Shown: one piece after another, positions 7,586-16,523 of the stretch
How the letters are laid out: each line of letters begins with the position of its first letter
How positions within the stretch are numbered: position 1 is the first letter of the stretch
NCBI GenBank assembly: GCA_964344215.1
Contig: CAYFMP010000006.1
Coordinates: 1 to 64,000 of the forward strand
Reading direction: 5' to 3'
DNA: 64,000 nt
DNA from: CAYFMP01 sp964344215
Lineage (GTDB): Bacteria > Pseudomonadota > Alphaproteobacteria > Rhodospirillales > Casp-alpha2
The notes under the pieces: generated by a model
Databases searched by the model: none
The model's input: the letters and a program-made list of their open reading frames with translations, nothing else
Told to the model about the DNA's origin: nothing
Made by a program: the position numbers and the translations under genes

Positions 7586-8752
7586 ATGGCTTCAACCGGG
7601 TTTCGGACTCTTGTGGTGGGCGCGGCCCTGCTTCTACCTGCATGCGGATTCACGGAGAGTTCCCTGTGGCCGTCGCTGTCCGGTGAGGATCCGGCCGGCG
7701 CCCCGGCCCAGCCTCAACAACAGGTGCAACAGGCGCCGCCGCCGGCGCCGATCACGGCCGAAGCCGCCGCCGCTCGGCAACCGGCGCTCGGCACCGGCAC
7801 TTTCGTCCCGTCCGGCGTCACTGCCGGCGCTCCGACCGGAACTTTCGTCGGTCAGAAAGTGGTCGAACTGCGTGAGGAACTTCGACGACTGCAAGGCGGC
7901 ATATCTCAGCAGAATGGACAGCTCCAGAAACTGCGCAGCCAATTGGTCGCCAACTCGCAGCGTTACCACGGTACAATCGCCGCCGTCAACGCGCGTCTCC
8001 AGGTCGGCACCACGCCGGGCAACCCGATCCTGGTCCAGCAGTTCAACAGCGCCCAGGGCGACCTCGATCGATTGAGCCAGGATGTCGCCCAGATGAACGG
8101 CCTGGCCAACGCCATCACCAGTTCCTCGACTCTGTCGTCGTTCCTTTCCGAATCGTCGCGCGCGGCGTTCGCCGTGTCCGGCGCCGTCGACGAAGATCAC
8201 CGACAGTTGGCTATTCTCGAGGACGAGGTCAATCGTACCGACGTATTGATCGACCGTCTGCTCAAGGAAGTCACCAACGACGTCCGCCGCCAGACCAACT
8301 ACGTGGCCACCGAGCGCGCCAACCTCAACCTGCTGTCGGCCGGCATCAAGACCGGCGAGATTTACGGCGGCAGCCTCTTGAACGTCGCCATGGGTGCATC
8401 CGGCGCCGCCGGCGGCGGCGTCACAGCCGGCGCGCCGATGAGCACCGCCGGCCGTCGGCCGCTGGTCGTCGTCCGCTTCGACCGCAACAAAGTGCCCTAC
8501 CAGCAAGCGCTCTATAACGCCATCAGCCGCGTGCTGGAGCGTCGTCCGGACGCCGTTTTCGATCTGGTCGCCGTCGCCCCGACCGCTGGGGGTGAGGCGC
8601 GGGTTGCGCTGAACTCCAACAAGGCCCGACGTCACGCCGAGGAGGTTCTGCGCTCGCTTATCGAGATGGGCCTGCCGCCGGCACGGGTCGCCGTTTCGGC
8701 CAAGACCATGGCCAGCGCGCGGACCAACGAGGTCCACGTCTACCTGCGTTAG
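7586..8752 (+). CDS. OmpA-like lipoprotein of unknown function
   Basis: From the ATG at 7586 the 388-residue protein begins with a lipoprotein signal peptide ending in the lipobox LLPAC, so it is probably anchored in an envelope membrane. A Pro/Ala/Gln-rich linker follows, then a helical coiled-coil stretch (roughly 85-250). The C-terminal ~95 residues (VVRFDRN onward, with NSNKARRHAEEV and a late EVHVYL strand) resemble an OmpA-type peptidoglycan-binding domain. It is flanked by the tRNA and by a terminator at 8787. A structural envelope role is inferred; no specific name is justified. Confidence 0.72.
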   Translation: MASTGFRTLVVGAALLLPACGFTESSLWPSLSGEDPAGAPAQPQQQVQQAPPPAPITAEAAAARQPALGTGTFVPSGVTAGAPTGTFVGQKVVELREELRRLQGGISQQNGQLQKLRSQLVANSQRYHGTIAAVNARLQVGTTPGNPILVQQFNSAQGDLDRLSQDVAQMNGLANAITSSSTLSSFLSESSRAAFAVSGAVDEDHRQLAILEDEVNRTDVLIDRLLKEVTNDVRRQTNYVATERANLNLLSAGIKTGEIYGGSLLNVAMGASGAAGGGVTAGAPMSTAGRRPLVVVRFDRNKVPYQQALYNAISRVLERRPDAVFDLVAVAPTAGGEARVALNSNKARRHAEEVLRSLIEMGLPPARVAVSAKTMASARTNEVHVYLR

Positions 8753-8786
8753 GCGGGGTCACACTTAAGTTTAAGCCCTTTTGTGA

Positions 8787-8814
8787 AATCGGTGTCATCA
8801 AGACGCCGATTTTT
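8787..8814 (+). terminator. Rho-independent terminator
   Basis: A 10-bp stem (AATCGGTGTC with GACGCCGATT, one G-T pair) around a 5-base loop is followed by a short T-run. It lies 35 bases after the lipoprotein stop and before gpt. Confidence 0.7.
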
Positions 8815-8893
8815 CGGTTATGCGCCGTGAGCCCCTACCGGCCGCTGCCGGTTCCGGCTAAAGGGTTTAATCCGGGCCGGAGGGGGTTTAATC

Positions 8894-9397
8894 TTGATCG
8901 TCATGGCGCAGTTCCGAGACGACGTTCAGAACCACTCGGTAACCTGGACCGAGGTCCACCGCGACACCAAGCAGCTGGTCCGCAAGCTGATGGACCTGGG
9001 GCCGTGGAAAGGGATCGTGGCGCTGACCCGGGGCGGCTTGGTACCGGCCGCCATCATCGCCCGCGAGATGGAGATCCGGGTGGTCGATACTCTGTGCATC
9101 TCGACCTACGACGAGCAGGTTCAGGAGGACATTCAGGTCCTCAAGGTGCCGGAAGAAGCGGCCGCCGCCAACGGCGAGGGCTGGCTGCTGATCGACGATT
9201 TGGTCGACACCGGAAAAACGGCGAAGGAAGCGCGCGCCATTCTGCCGAAGGCCCATTTTGCCACCGTCTATGCCAAGCCGCAGGGGTTGCCGTACGTCGA
9301 TACCTACGTCCACGACGTCGCCCAGGAGGTGTGGGTGTTCTTCCCATGGGATACCGAGCCGCAATACGTGCGGCCGCTGGCCGATACCGGCGATTGA
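8894..9397 (+). CDS. gpt: xanthine(-guanine) phosphoribosyltransferase
   Basis: The 167-residue enzyme transfers phosphoribose from PRPP to xanthine or guanine in purine salvage. It shows the substrate loop ALTRGGLVPAA (about 43-53) and the PRPP-binding LLIDDLVDTGKT (about 98-109). The TTG at 8894 is chosen because the strong GGAGGGGG site ends 7 bases before it; the ATG at 8903 is the alternative and changes only three residues. The next gene starts 5 bases after its stop. Confidence 0.92.
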   Translation: MIVMAQFRDDVQNHSVTWTEVHRDTKQLVRKLMDLGPWKGIVALTRGGLVPAAIIAREMEIRVVDTLCISTYDEQVQEDIQVLKVPEEAAAANGEGWLLIDDLVDTGKTAKEARAILPKAHFATVYAKPQGLPYVDTYVHDVAQEVWVFFPWDTEPQYVRPLADTGD

Positions 9398-9401
9398 GGG
9401 C

Positions 9402-10520
9402 ATGTCGCGCCTGCCCGCCGCTATCGCCGCTCTATTCGCCGCCGCTCTGCTGCTAACGCCGGGTTCCGGCCGCGCCCAGGAGGATTTTCTCCGCCATCTC
9501 CGCCTGCCGCCGGGCTTCGCCATAGAGATCTACGCTCGCGTTCCGAAGGCGCGCTCCATGGTGGTCATGGAGGATTGGGGGGTCGTTCTGGTCGGCACCC
9601 GCGGCGACGATGTCTATGCCGTCGTCGATATGAACCGCGACGGGCGCGCCGACAAAGTCGTCCGGCTGTTCGACAACCTCAAGGTGGCCAACGGCATCGC
9701 CTACCGTGATGGCTGGTTCTACGTCGCCGAACAGCACCGGGTGGTTCGGTTCCGGGCCGACAGCCTGCCCACCCTGGCCCGGGCCCGGCCACAGGCGCTG
9801 TTCGACGGTCTACCCGACGAATCCTGGCATGGTTGGCGCTATGCCCGGTTCGGCCCCGACGGCCGGCTCTACGTGTCGATCGGCGCGCCCTGCAACATCT
9901 GCGAAGTCGATGGCCTGGAAGGAACCATCATTCGCCTGACGCCGGGGGGCGGTCGGCCGGAAATCTTCGCCAGCGGCATTCGCAACTCGGTCGGGTTCGA
10001 TTTTCACCCGACCACCGGCGAGCTTCACTTCACCGACAACGGCGCCGACAACATGGGCGACGACAGCCCGCCCGACGAGTTCAACCGTGCTCCGCGAAAG
10101 GGTCTGTGGTTCGGTTATCCCCATTTCGGCGGCGGCCGCGACCGCACGCCTGATTTCAAGAACGACCCCCTGCCGGAAACGGCGGTCTTCCCGGAGATCG
10201 ATTTCGGCGCTCACGTCGCTTCGCTCGGCGTCAGTTTCTATCGCGGCCGACAGTTCCCGGAAAGCTACCGCCTGGACGCCATAGTCGCTCAGCACGGGTC
10301 TTGGAACCGCAGCGTCCCGGACGGCTATCGGCTGGTCCGCATACACTTCGACAAACGGACCCACCGGGCGGTGAGCAAGGAGATCTTCGTCGACGGCTGG
10401 CTCCGGGACGGATTATCGTGGGGACGACCGGTCGACGTCAAGGAGATGTCCGACGGCTCGCTCCTGGTCTCGGACGACAAGCTCGGCGTCATCTACCGGA
10501 TTACCTACAGCCCTCCGTGA
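9402..10520 (+). CDS. exported sorbosone/glucose dehydrogenase-like beta-propeller protein
   Basis: From the ATG at 9402 the 372-residue protein has a Sec signal peptide (cleavage near GRAQE) and then a beta-propeller of the PQQ-dependent sugar dehydrogenase type. Family segments include RFGPDGRLYVSIGAPCNICE, GIRNSVGFDFHP and FTDNGAD. Such proteins oxidise sugars or related alcohols in the periplasm with PQQ; the substrate cannot be inferred and some homologues may not be enzymes. It starts 5 bases after gpt and may share its transcript. Confidence 0.8.
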   Translation: MSRLPAAIAALFAAALLLTPGSGRAQEDFLRHLRLPPGFAIEIYARVPKARSMVVMEDWGVVLVGTRGDDVYAVVDMNRDGRADKVVRLFDNLKVANGIAYRDGWFYVAEQHRVVRFRADSLPTLARARPQALFDGLPDESWHGWRYARFGPDGRLYVSIGAPCNICEVDGLEGTIIRLTPGGGRPEIFASGIRNSVGFDFHPTTGELHFTDNGADNMGDDSPPDEFNRAPRKGLWFGYPHFGGGRDRTPDFKNDPLPETAVFPEIDFGAHVASLGVSFYRGRQFPESYRLDAIVAQHGSWNRSVPDGYRLVRIHFDKRTHRAVSKEIFVDGWLRDGLSWGRPVDVKEMSDGSLLVSDDKLGVIYRITYSPP

Positions 10521-10553
10521 GCCCCAAGGGTCGCGTCCTCGGCCGATCGCTGT

Positions 10554-11342
10554 TTAGTTCAAACGCCCGAAGAACATCATGCGGGCGTTCTCCGACAGGC
10601 TGACGCCGGGCTCGGTGTTGAAGGCCAGCGACACCAGGACGCGCCGCCTGAGCCCCCGGGTCGGCGTCACCCGATGCAGCGAATCGCGGCCCCGGAACAA
10701 GGCCAGCGTCCCGGCCGGCAGGCTCCGACGCTGCGGCTCGACAGAGCCCGCGAACAGGCCCCGCAGCCGTTCCGCCTGTTCGCTGCCTGCGGCGCTGTCG
10801 CGGCAATCCTTCAGGTATTCGAACGCGCCGCCGCCTTCGGGAGATTGTATGAGCAGGGTGACGGCAAACGAGCTGTTGTCGTAGTGCCAGCCGAGTTGTT
10901 GGCCTTCGTCGAAGAAGTGCACGTTGATCGACGCCAGCGGATCGGCGTAGGGGTAGACCGAATGCCCGAGCACGGCCTGCAAAAACTCGCGAAACACCGG
11001 GCATTCGTAGACGGCGCGCAAGGGCGAGGCGTCCGGCACCTGGTCGTGCGGTACGCAGCCCTTGTCGCTGACGTGCAGGCGCACCGCCAACTCCGGGTCC
11101 TCCGTATCGGGGCCGGCTCCCGGTTCGGTCAAATAGATGTTGTGACTCTGCTCGCAATAATAGGCGAGGCCGTAGAGCGTCTCGGCTTCCTCCTGCAGGG
11201 CGGTGATCGTCGGCGCATTCACGAAGCGTTCCAGCACCAGGGCGCCGGCCGCATCGAGGCGCTCGCGGCAGGCCGCCCGGTAGGCCTGATCGTCGAGCGG
11301 GTGTTCGCTCGTCGAGACGAAAGCGGATGACGGATAAAGCAC
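10554..11342 (-). CDS. 2OG-Fe(II) dioxygenase, HalD/BesD-like family
   Basis: The protein is 262 residues from the GTG at 11342, which has GAGG 8 bases upstream; a second GTG lies 6 bases earlier. Iron ligands are visible as His153-Tyr-Asp155 and His223, with 2-oxoglutarate-binding Arg in the following LRRRV. Because Asp155 is present rather than Gly or Ala, hydroxylation is expected rather than halogenation, although the overall wording resembles the HalD/BesD family as I recall it. It follows the HD-domain oxygenase gene at a 10-base gap. The pair recalls PhnY/PhnZ or TmpA/TmpB two-step phosphonate oxidation, but this oxygenase is not an obvious PhnY, so the substrate is open. Confidence 0.75.
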   Translation of the reverse strand: MLYPSSAFVSTSEHPLDDQAYRAACRERLDAAGALVLERFVNAPTITALQEEAETLYGLAYYCEQSHNIYLTEPGAGPDTEDPELAVRLHVSDKGCVPHDQVPDASPLRAVYECPVFREFLQAVLGHSVYPYADPLASINVHFFDEGQQLGWHYDNSSFAVTLLIQSPEGGGAFEYLKDCRDSAAGSEQAERLRGLFAGSVEPQRRSLPAGTLALFRGRDSLHRVTPTRGLRRRVLVSLAFNTEPGVSLSENARMMFFGRLN

Positions 11343-11352
11343 GGGCACCGCC

Positions 11353-11910
11353 TCAGACGAACTCGTTGCGGGGCTTTTCGAACAGTGTGCGGACCATCGG
11401 CTCGAAGGTGTCCAAGGGCGCCGTATCGTAGTCGGGGTCGAACGACGTCTGGTCCCAGCGCTCGCAGAAGTCGGCACAGGCCTGGAAGTGTTCGTGACCG
11501 CGAAAGGCGTCGCGGGCGTTTCGGTCCTTGCCGATCTTGTCGAAATAATAATAGCCCTGAAACAGGCCGTGGTGCTCGATGATCCAGTGGTTCCTCGCGG
11601 ATACGTAGGGCCGTAGCACGGCTGCCGCCAACTGGCTGTGGTTCTCCGGCGCAATGGTGTCGCCGACGTCGTGCAGAAGCACGCACACCACGGTCTCGTC
11701 GTCGGCGCCATCGCGCATGGCCCGCGTCGCCGATTGCAGACTGTGGTCGAAACGGTCGATCTTGTAGCCGAGCTTCGGCCCGGCCAGCTTACCGAGCATG
11801 TCGAGCACATCGTCGGCAACGGTCTCGTGGTGCTCCATATAGAGTCCGCGCAGGAACTCATACTCCTCCGCCGTGCCGTCCTCCATGCGGATGAAATTCA
11901 CCGTTTCCAT
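11353..11910 (-). CDS. HD-domain protein, PhnZ-like mixed-valent di-iron oxygenase family (COG4341)
   Basis: The 185-residue protein has the ligand set of the PhnZ/TmpB group: His56, His80-Asp81, His91, His113 or His114, and Asp153. These would bind two irons. PhnZ-type enzymes cleave the C-P bond of a hydroxylated phosphonate using O2, whereas most HD proteins are phosphohydrolases. The tightly linked downstream 2OG oxygenase supports a two-step oxidative pathway. No phosphonate importer is visible nearby, so the phosphonate reading is a hypothesis; another hydroxylated substrate is equally possible. Confidence 0.7.
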   Translation of the reverse strand: METVNFIRMEDGTAEEYEFLRGLYMEHHETVADDVLDMLGKLAGPKLGYKIDRFDHSLQSATRAMRDGADDETVVCVLLHDVGDTIAPENHSQLAAAVLRPYVSARNHWIIEHHGLFQGYYYFDKIGKDRNARDAFRGHEHFQACADFCERWDQTSFDPDYDTAPLDTFEPMVRTLFEKPRNEFV

Positions 11911-11986
11911 GGTCGTCTCCTCCCGGTTGCCGGATCATCCTAGACGGACCGGCCGCCGGTTGGAAGATACCGGAAATCGTGGCAGC

Positions 11987-12814
11987 ATGAGCGCCATGAC
12001 GGAACCGGAAACCTACGCCCTCTACGCCGTGCGCTATGCCGAGCACGACCGCCCCGCTCAGGCCAACTTCGCCGACCCTCTCGATTCTGCCGGCGACCTT
12101 CACAGCGGGCCGATGCCGCTGGATTACTTCGTCTGGGCCGCCATTTCGCCGAACCGCACCATCGTTATCGATACCGGTTTCACGGCCGAGGTCGCCGAAG
12201 CGCGCGGGCGCACCCATATCCGTTGCCCGACCGAAGGATTGGCGGCGCTGGGAATCGCGGCGGCCGAGGTCGAGGATGTGGTCATCACCCATTTCCACTA
12301 CGATCACGTCGGTAACTTCGACCTCTTCCCGAAGGCCGTCTACCACCTGCAGGACACCGAGATGGCCTTCGCCACCGGCCGCCACATGTGCGATGCCTCG
12401 GTGCGATCATCGTTCGAGGTCGAAGACGTGGTCGGACTGGTCCGCGAGGTCTACGCCGATCGCGTCCGTTTCCACGACGGCGACACGGAACTGGCGCCGG
12501 GCCTGTCGATCCACCATATCGGCGGCCACACGGCCGGCCTGCAGGTGGCTAGGGTGCTGACCGGGCGCGGCTGGGTCGTGATCGCTTCCGACGCCAGCCA
12601 CCTGTACGCAAACATGGAGACCGGCAATCCGTTCCCGATCATCTATCAGCGCGCCGCCGTGCTGGCCGGCTACGAAACACTCGGGCGTCTGGCCGACAGC
12701 CCCGACCATATCGTGCCCGGCCACGATCCGTTGGTCATGCGCCGTTATCCGGCGGTGTCGGAGGCGTTGGAGGGTATCGCGGTCCGATTGGACGTGATGC
12801 CGGAAAGGGACTGA
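11987..12814 (+). CDS. metallo-beta-lactamase-fold hydrolase, AHL-lactonase-like
   Basis: From the ATG at 11987 (or 11996) the protein is about 275 residues. The zinc-binding motif THFHYDHVG is present near residue 99, with further ligands in GGHTAGLQ, an Asp in ASDASH and a late His in VPGHDP. The layout resembles N-acyl homoserine lactone lactonases and related ester hydrolases. It is divergent from the HD/2OG oxygenase pair and convergent with panC, which ends 6 bases away. Real quorum-quenching activity cannot be claimed from sequence. Confidence 0.8.
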   Translation: MSAMTEPETYALYAVRYAEHDRPAQANFADPLDSAGDLHSGPMPLDYFVWAAISPNRTIVIDTGFTAEVAEARGRTHIRCPTEGLAALGIAAAEVEDVVITHFHYDHVGNFDLFPKAVYHLQDTEMAFATGRHMCDASVRSSFEVEDVVGLVREVYADRVRFHDGDTELAPGLSIHHIGGHTAGLQVARVLTGRGWVVIASDASHLYANMETGNPFPIIYQRAAVLAGYETLGRLADSPDHIVPGHDPLVMRRYPAVSEALEGIAVRLDVMPERD

Positions 12815-12820
12815 ATCCCG

Positions 12821-13657
12821 TTACACCGCGACGTTGTCGATCAGCCGTGCCTTGCCGAGCCAGGCGGCGGCCAGCACCCGGGCCGGGCTTGAGGAATCGA
12901 AAACCGGCTGGAGTGTCTCGGCGTCGCGCACGGCCACGTAATCGACGGACCGGAACCCGGCGCCGACGATCTCGGCCCTGGCCTTCTCTTCCTGCTGACT
13001 GGGGTCGGCACCTCCCTGCACCGCCTCGGCGACTGCGGAAATCGCCCTGTAGAGAGCCGGCGCGACCTCGCGTTCGGCCGCTGTCAGGTACCGGTTGCGC
13101 GACGACATCGCCAGCCCGTCGGGCTCGCGCACGGTCGGCACGGCGGCGATCTCGACCGGGATGTCGAGGTCGCGGACCATCCGCTTGACGACGCAGAGCT
13201 GCTGGTAGTCCTTCTCGCCGAAATAGGCGGCGTCGGGAAGCGCCTGCAACAGAAGCTTCGTCACCACCGTAGCGACACCGATGAAGAAGGGCGGCCGGAA
13301 CTCGCCGTCCAGGATGTCGCTCAACCCCTCCACCTCGACCTTGGTCGAATGACCTTCCGGGTACATCTCGGCCGCAGCCGGCGCAAACAGCAGATCGATG
13401 CCCTCGCTCTCAAACTTGACGGTATCACCGGCCTCGTCGCGAGGATAGCTCGCCAAATCCTCATTGGGCGCAAACTGGGTTGGATTGACGAACAGTGTCG
13501 CGACGGTGCGGGCATGGCGCCATTTGCAGGCACGGACCAGCGCCAGGTGTCCGTCGTGCAGACCGCCCATGGTCGGGACCAGCCCGACGTCGTCGCCGCC
13601 CTGTCGCCAGTCACGCAACTGTGCGCGAAGTTCGGCGACGGTGCGAAGCGTCTTCAT
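12821..13657 (-). CDS. panC: pantothenate synthetase
   Basis: The 278-residue enzyme condenses pantoate with beta-alanine using ATP, the last step of pantothenate synthesis. Diagnostic segments are VPTMGGLHDGHLALV (ATP-binding HIGH-like), FVNPTQF, and a lid near EPDGLAMSSRNRYL. It follows panB by 11 bases in a panB-panC operon. Confidence 0.96.
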   Translation of the reverse strand: MKTLRTVAELRAQLRDWRQGGDDVGLVPTMGGLHDGHLALVRACKWRHARTVATLFVNPTQFAPNEDLASYPRDEAGDTVKFESEGIDLLFAPAAAEMYPEGHSTKVEVEGLSDILDGEFRPPFFIGVATVVTKLLLQALPDAAYFGEKDYQQLCVVKRMVRDLDIPVEIAAVPTVREPDGLAMSSRNRYLTAAEREVAPALYRAISAVAEAVQGGADPSQQEEKARAEIVGAGFRSVDYVAVRDAETLQPVFDSSSPARVLAAAWLGKARLIDNVAV

Positions 13658-13668
13658 GGCGACAACCT

Positions 13669-14490
13669 CTAGGAGCTTTTCCGGGCGACGCCGAAACAGT
13701 GTTCGAGGCCCGGAAAACGCCGGGTTCGCACGTCGTCGGCATATGCCGCGGCGGCGTCTTCGAGTTCGCGGCCGAGGTCGGCATAGCGTTTGACGAACTT
13801 CGGCGTGAAATCGGCGAACAGCCCGACCATGTCCTGAGTCACCAGGATCTGTCCGTCGCAGGCCGGCGACGCGCCGATGCCGATGGTCGGAATCGGCACT
13901 TCCCCGGTGATGCGGCGGGCAACGGGTTCGACCGTGCCTTCGATGACCAGCGCGAAGGCGCCGGCCTCGGTGACGGCCGCGGCATCGGCGACGACCTGCT
14001 TGGCGCCGGCGTCGTCCTTGCCTTGAATCTTGAAGGCGCCGCGATGCTCCGCCTTCTGCGGCAACAGACCAACGTGGCCGAGGACCGGCACGCCGGCCGC
14101 GACGATGGCGGCGATGGTCTCGGCCATATCGACGCCGCCCTCCAGCTTGACCGCCTGGCAGCCGGTTTCATCGACGACGCGGCGGGCCGAGGCGACGGCC
14201 ATTTCGGGTGACTCCTCATAGGTGCCATGCGGCAGATCGACGACGACGCAGGCCCGCTGGCTGCCGCGCATCACTGCCTGACCATGCGCGATCATGATAT
14301 CCAGCGTGACGCCGCGAGTCGTCTCAAGGCCGTAGACGACCATGGCCAGCGAATCGCCGACCAGCAGGAGGTCGCAATGGGCATCCAGGAATTTGGCCAT
14401 CGGCGTCGTGTAGGCGGTCAGGCAAACGACAGGCACGCCCCCTTTGCGGGCCCTGATTTCGTCTGTTCCGATCCGATTGTCGTCGCTCAT
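13669..14490 (-). CDS. panB: 3-methyl-2-oxobutanoate hydroxymethyltransferase
   Basis: The 273-residue TIM-barrel enzyme makes ketopantoate from ketoisovalerate and methylene-tetrahydrofolate. It shows VCLTAYTTPMAKFLD, LLVGDSLAMVVYG with the metal-binding Asp, and GHVGLLPQ. It is the first gene of the panB-panC operon and divergent from ggt; a promoter candidate lies at 14545-14574. Confidence 0.96.
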   Translation of the reverse strand: MSDDNRIGTDEIRARKGGVPVVCLTAYTTPMAKFLDAHCDLLLVGDSLAMVVYGLETTRGVTLDIMIAHGQAVMRGSQRACVVVDLPHGTYEESPEMAVASARRVVDETGCQAVKLEGGVDMAETIAAIVAAGVPVLGHVGLLPQKAEHRGAFKIQGKDDAGAKQVVADAAAVTEAGAFALVIEGTVEPVARRITGEVPIPTIGIGASPACDGQILVTQDMVGLFADFTPKFVKRYADLGRELEDAAAAYADDVRTRRFPGLEHCFGVARKSS

Positions 14491-14544
14491 GCCGCATAGT
14501 CCTCGTCAGGCCTATGGGCCACCTCACCGGGCTCGACCCTCAAC

Positions 14545-14574
14545 CGTATATGGGTGTGAAACCGGGCCGGACAA
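14545..14574 (-). promoter_or_regulatory. candidate panB promoter
   Basis: On the minus strand TTGTCC and TATACG are separated by 18 bases, 55 bases upstream of the panB start. The match to the sigma-70 consensus is moderate. Confidence 0.35.
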
Positions 14575-14711
14575 TATCCCCTTTTATTGCACCGCACAAT
14601 CGTCGAAACCCGGGGATAACATCCGTTTACCGCCTTTTTCCGGCCCAGAAATCGCCATTCTGTGTGGATAGATTCGGGGATCGTTGTGAATCACCGCAAC
14701 TTGAGGGTAGC

Positions 14712-16523
14712 ATGGCCGCCATGTTTTTCAGCACGTCGTCCCCCCAACGGTACCGGCGACGGACGCCGTGGCCGGTCGTGGCCGTGGCCGTTGCCGCTGG
14801 TGCCTGCCAACCGGCCGGCGGCAAGCCTGTCGAGATAACTGCTCCGCCGACGCCGGTTGCCGAAGCTCCCGCCGCTCCGACGCCGGCACCGCCGCCACCG
14901 AAACTGCCGAAGCGCCACATGATCGTCGCCGGCCATCCGCTGGCGGCGAAAGCCGGACGCCATATCCTGCGCGCTGGCGGCAGCGCCATAGACGCCGCCA
15001 TCGCCGCCCAAATGGTGCTGACCCTGGTCGAGCCGCAGTCGTCGGGGATCGGCGGCGGCGCCTTCCTGTTGCATTACGCCGCCGACACCGGCGCCATCGA
15101 TTCCTACGATGGCCGTGAGACGGCGCCGCAATCGGCCTCGCCGCGAATGTTCCTGAAGGCCGACGGCGAACCGAAGAAGTTCTACGATGCCGTCGTCGGC
15201 GGCTCGTCGGTCGGTGTTCCCGGCGTCGTCCGTATGCTGGAGATGGCGCACCGCGATCACGGCAAGCTGCCCTGGAAGGACCTGTTCGCCCAGGCCATCG
15301 ACCTGGCCCGCAAGGGAGTTCCGGTGTCCAACCGCCTGGCCAAACAACTCGAGAAGGAGAAATACCTCAAGCTCGGTCCGGCCGGCGCCTATTTCTACGC
15401 CAACGACGGCACGCCCAAACCGGCCGGCGCCATCCTCAAGAACCCCGACCTTGCCGAGACTCTGGAGGCGATCTCCGAAAACGGCGCCAAGGCGTTCTAC
15501 GAGGGCGACATCGCCAACGCCATCGTCGGCGCCGTCAGCCGCGCCGCTAAAAACAAGAGCGGCATGACGGCGGCCGATATCGCCGCCTACGCCGCCAAGA
15601 AACGGCCGCCGGTCTGTCTGCCCTACCGCGCCTGGCTGGTCTGCGGGATGGGACCGCCGTCGTCGGGTGGTATTACTTCTTTGCAGATCCTTGGGCTGGT
15701 ACAGCGTTTCGACCTCGCCGGTCTCGGCGCCTACTCGGCCAAGTCCGTACACGTGATCGCCGAGGCCGGGCGCCTGGCTTTCGCCGACCGCAACGTCTAT
15801 ATCGCCGATCCCGAGTTCGTGCCGGTCCCCACCGCCGGTCTGTTGGACCCCGGATACCTTGAGTTGCGGGCTGCTGAGATCTCGCCCTTTAAGTCCCGTG
15901 GCAAGCAGTTGCCCGGCATGCCGGGCGTCAGCGCCAATCTCAATCTGGCGCCCGACGATATGGAGAAAGGGCTGTCGACGGCGCACCTGAGCGTCATCGA
16001 CGCGGACGGGAACGCGGTTTCCATGACCTCCAGTGTCGAAAGCGCGTTCGGATCGCGTTTGATGGTCCGGGGCTTCATTCTCAACAACCAGTTGACCGAC
16101 TTCTCGTTCCGTCCACAGCGCGACGGCGCGCCGGTCGCCAACCGGGCCGAGCCCGGCAAGCGGCCGCGCTCCTCGATGGCGCCAACCCTGGTCTTCGATG
16201 ACACCGGGCGGGTCATCATGGCCATCGGTTCGCCCGGAGGTTCGCGCATCATCGGCTACGTCGCCCGAACCGTTATTGCGGCGCTCGACTGGAAGGAGTC
16301 CATGGACACCGCCGTCAACGGCCCCAACTTCACCAACCGAAACGGCGCGACCGACCTGGAGAAGGGCACCGCGCTCGAGGTCCTGAAGCCGGAGCTTGAA
16401 TCGATGGGCCATGAGGTCAAGGTGCGGACCCTGGGGAGCGGCCTCAACGGTTTTCGCGTGACGGCGGACGGCTTCGACGGCGGCGCCGATCGCCGCCGCG
16501 AGGGCGTCGCGCTAGGCGATTGA
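14712..16523 (+). CDS. ggt: gamma-glutamyltransferase, lipoprotein-type
   Basis: From the ATG at 14712 (GAGGG upstream) the precursor is 603 residues. GGT cleaves gamma-glutamyl bonds of glutathione and is made as a precursor that self-cleaves. The processing and catalytic Thr is recognisable in STAHLSVIDADGNAVSMTSS, and a substrate Arg in the large subunit lies in YDGRETAP. The N-terminus is unusual: after a basic stretch and short hydrophobic segment comes AAGAC, a good lipobox, then a Pro/Ala-rich linker of about 35 residues before the enzyme. This suggests a lipid-anchored form rather than the usual soluble periplasmic one. The last 12 bases overlap the end of tam. Confidence 0.92.
   Translation: MAAMFFSTSSPQRYRRRTPWPVVAVAVAAGACQPAGGKPVEITAPPTPVAEAPAAPTPAPPPPKLPKRHMIVAGHPLAAKAGRHILRAGGSAIDAAIAAQMVLTLVEPQSSGIGGGAFLLHYAADTGAIDSYDGRETAPQSASPRMFLKADGEPKKFYDAVVGGSSVGVPGVVRMLEMAHRDHGKLPWKDLFAQAIDLARKGVPVSNRLAKQLEKEKYLKLGPAGAYFYANDGTPKPAGAILKNPDLAETLEAISENGAKAFYEGDIANAIVGAVSRAAKNKSGMTAADIAAYAAKKRPPVCLPYRAWLVCGMGPPSSGGITSLQILGLVQRFDLAGLGAYSAKSVHVIAEAGRLAFADRNVYIADPEFVPVPTAGLLDPGYLELRAAEISPFKSRGKQLPGMPGVSANLNLAPDDMEKGLSTAHLSVIDADGNAVSMTSSVESAFGSRLMVRGFILNNQLTDFSFRPQRDGAPVANRAEPGKRPRSSMAPTLVFDDTGRVIMAIGSPGGSRIIGYVARTVIAALDWKESMDTAVNGPNFTNRNGATDLEKGTALEVLKPELESMGHEVKVRTLGSGLNGFRVTADGFDGGADRRREGVALGD

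Noticed and set aside
11349..11861. Upstream extension of the 2OG oxygenase frame, giving a 435-residue protein
   Set aside because: It overlaps the HD gene in another frame; residues before the GTG starts near 11342-11348 are not family-like.
14663..14671. DnaA-box-like TGTGGATAG
   Set aside because: A single imperfect box with no cluster, no AT-rich unwinding region and no dnaA nearby.
14691..16412. 573-residue minus-strand frame opposite ggt
   Set aside because: Shadow of the gamma-glutamyltransferase gene; no domain signature.
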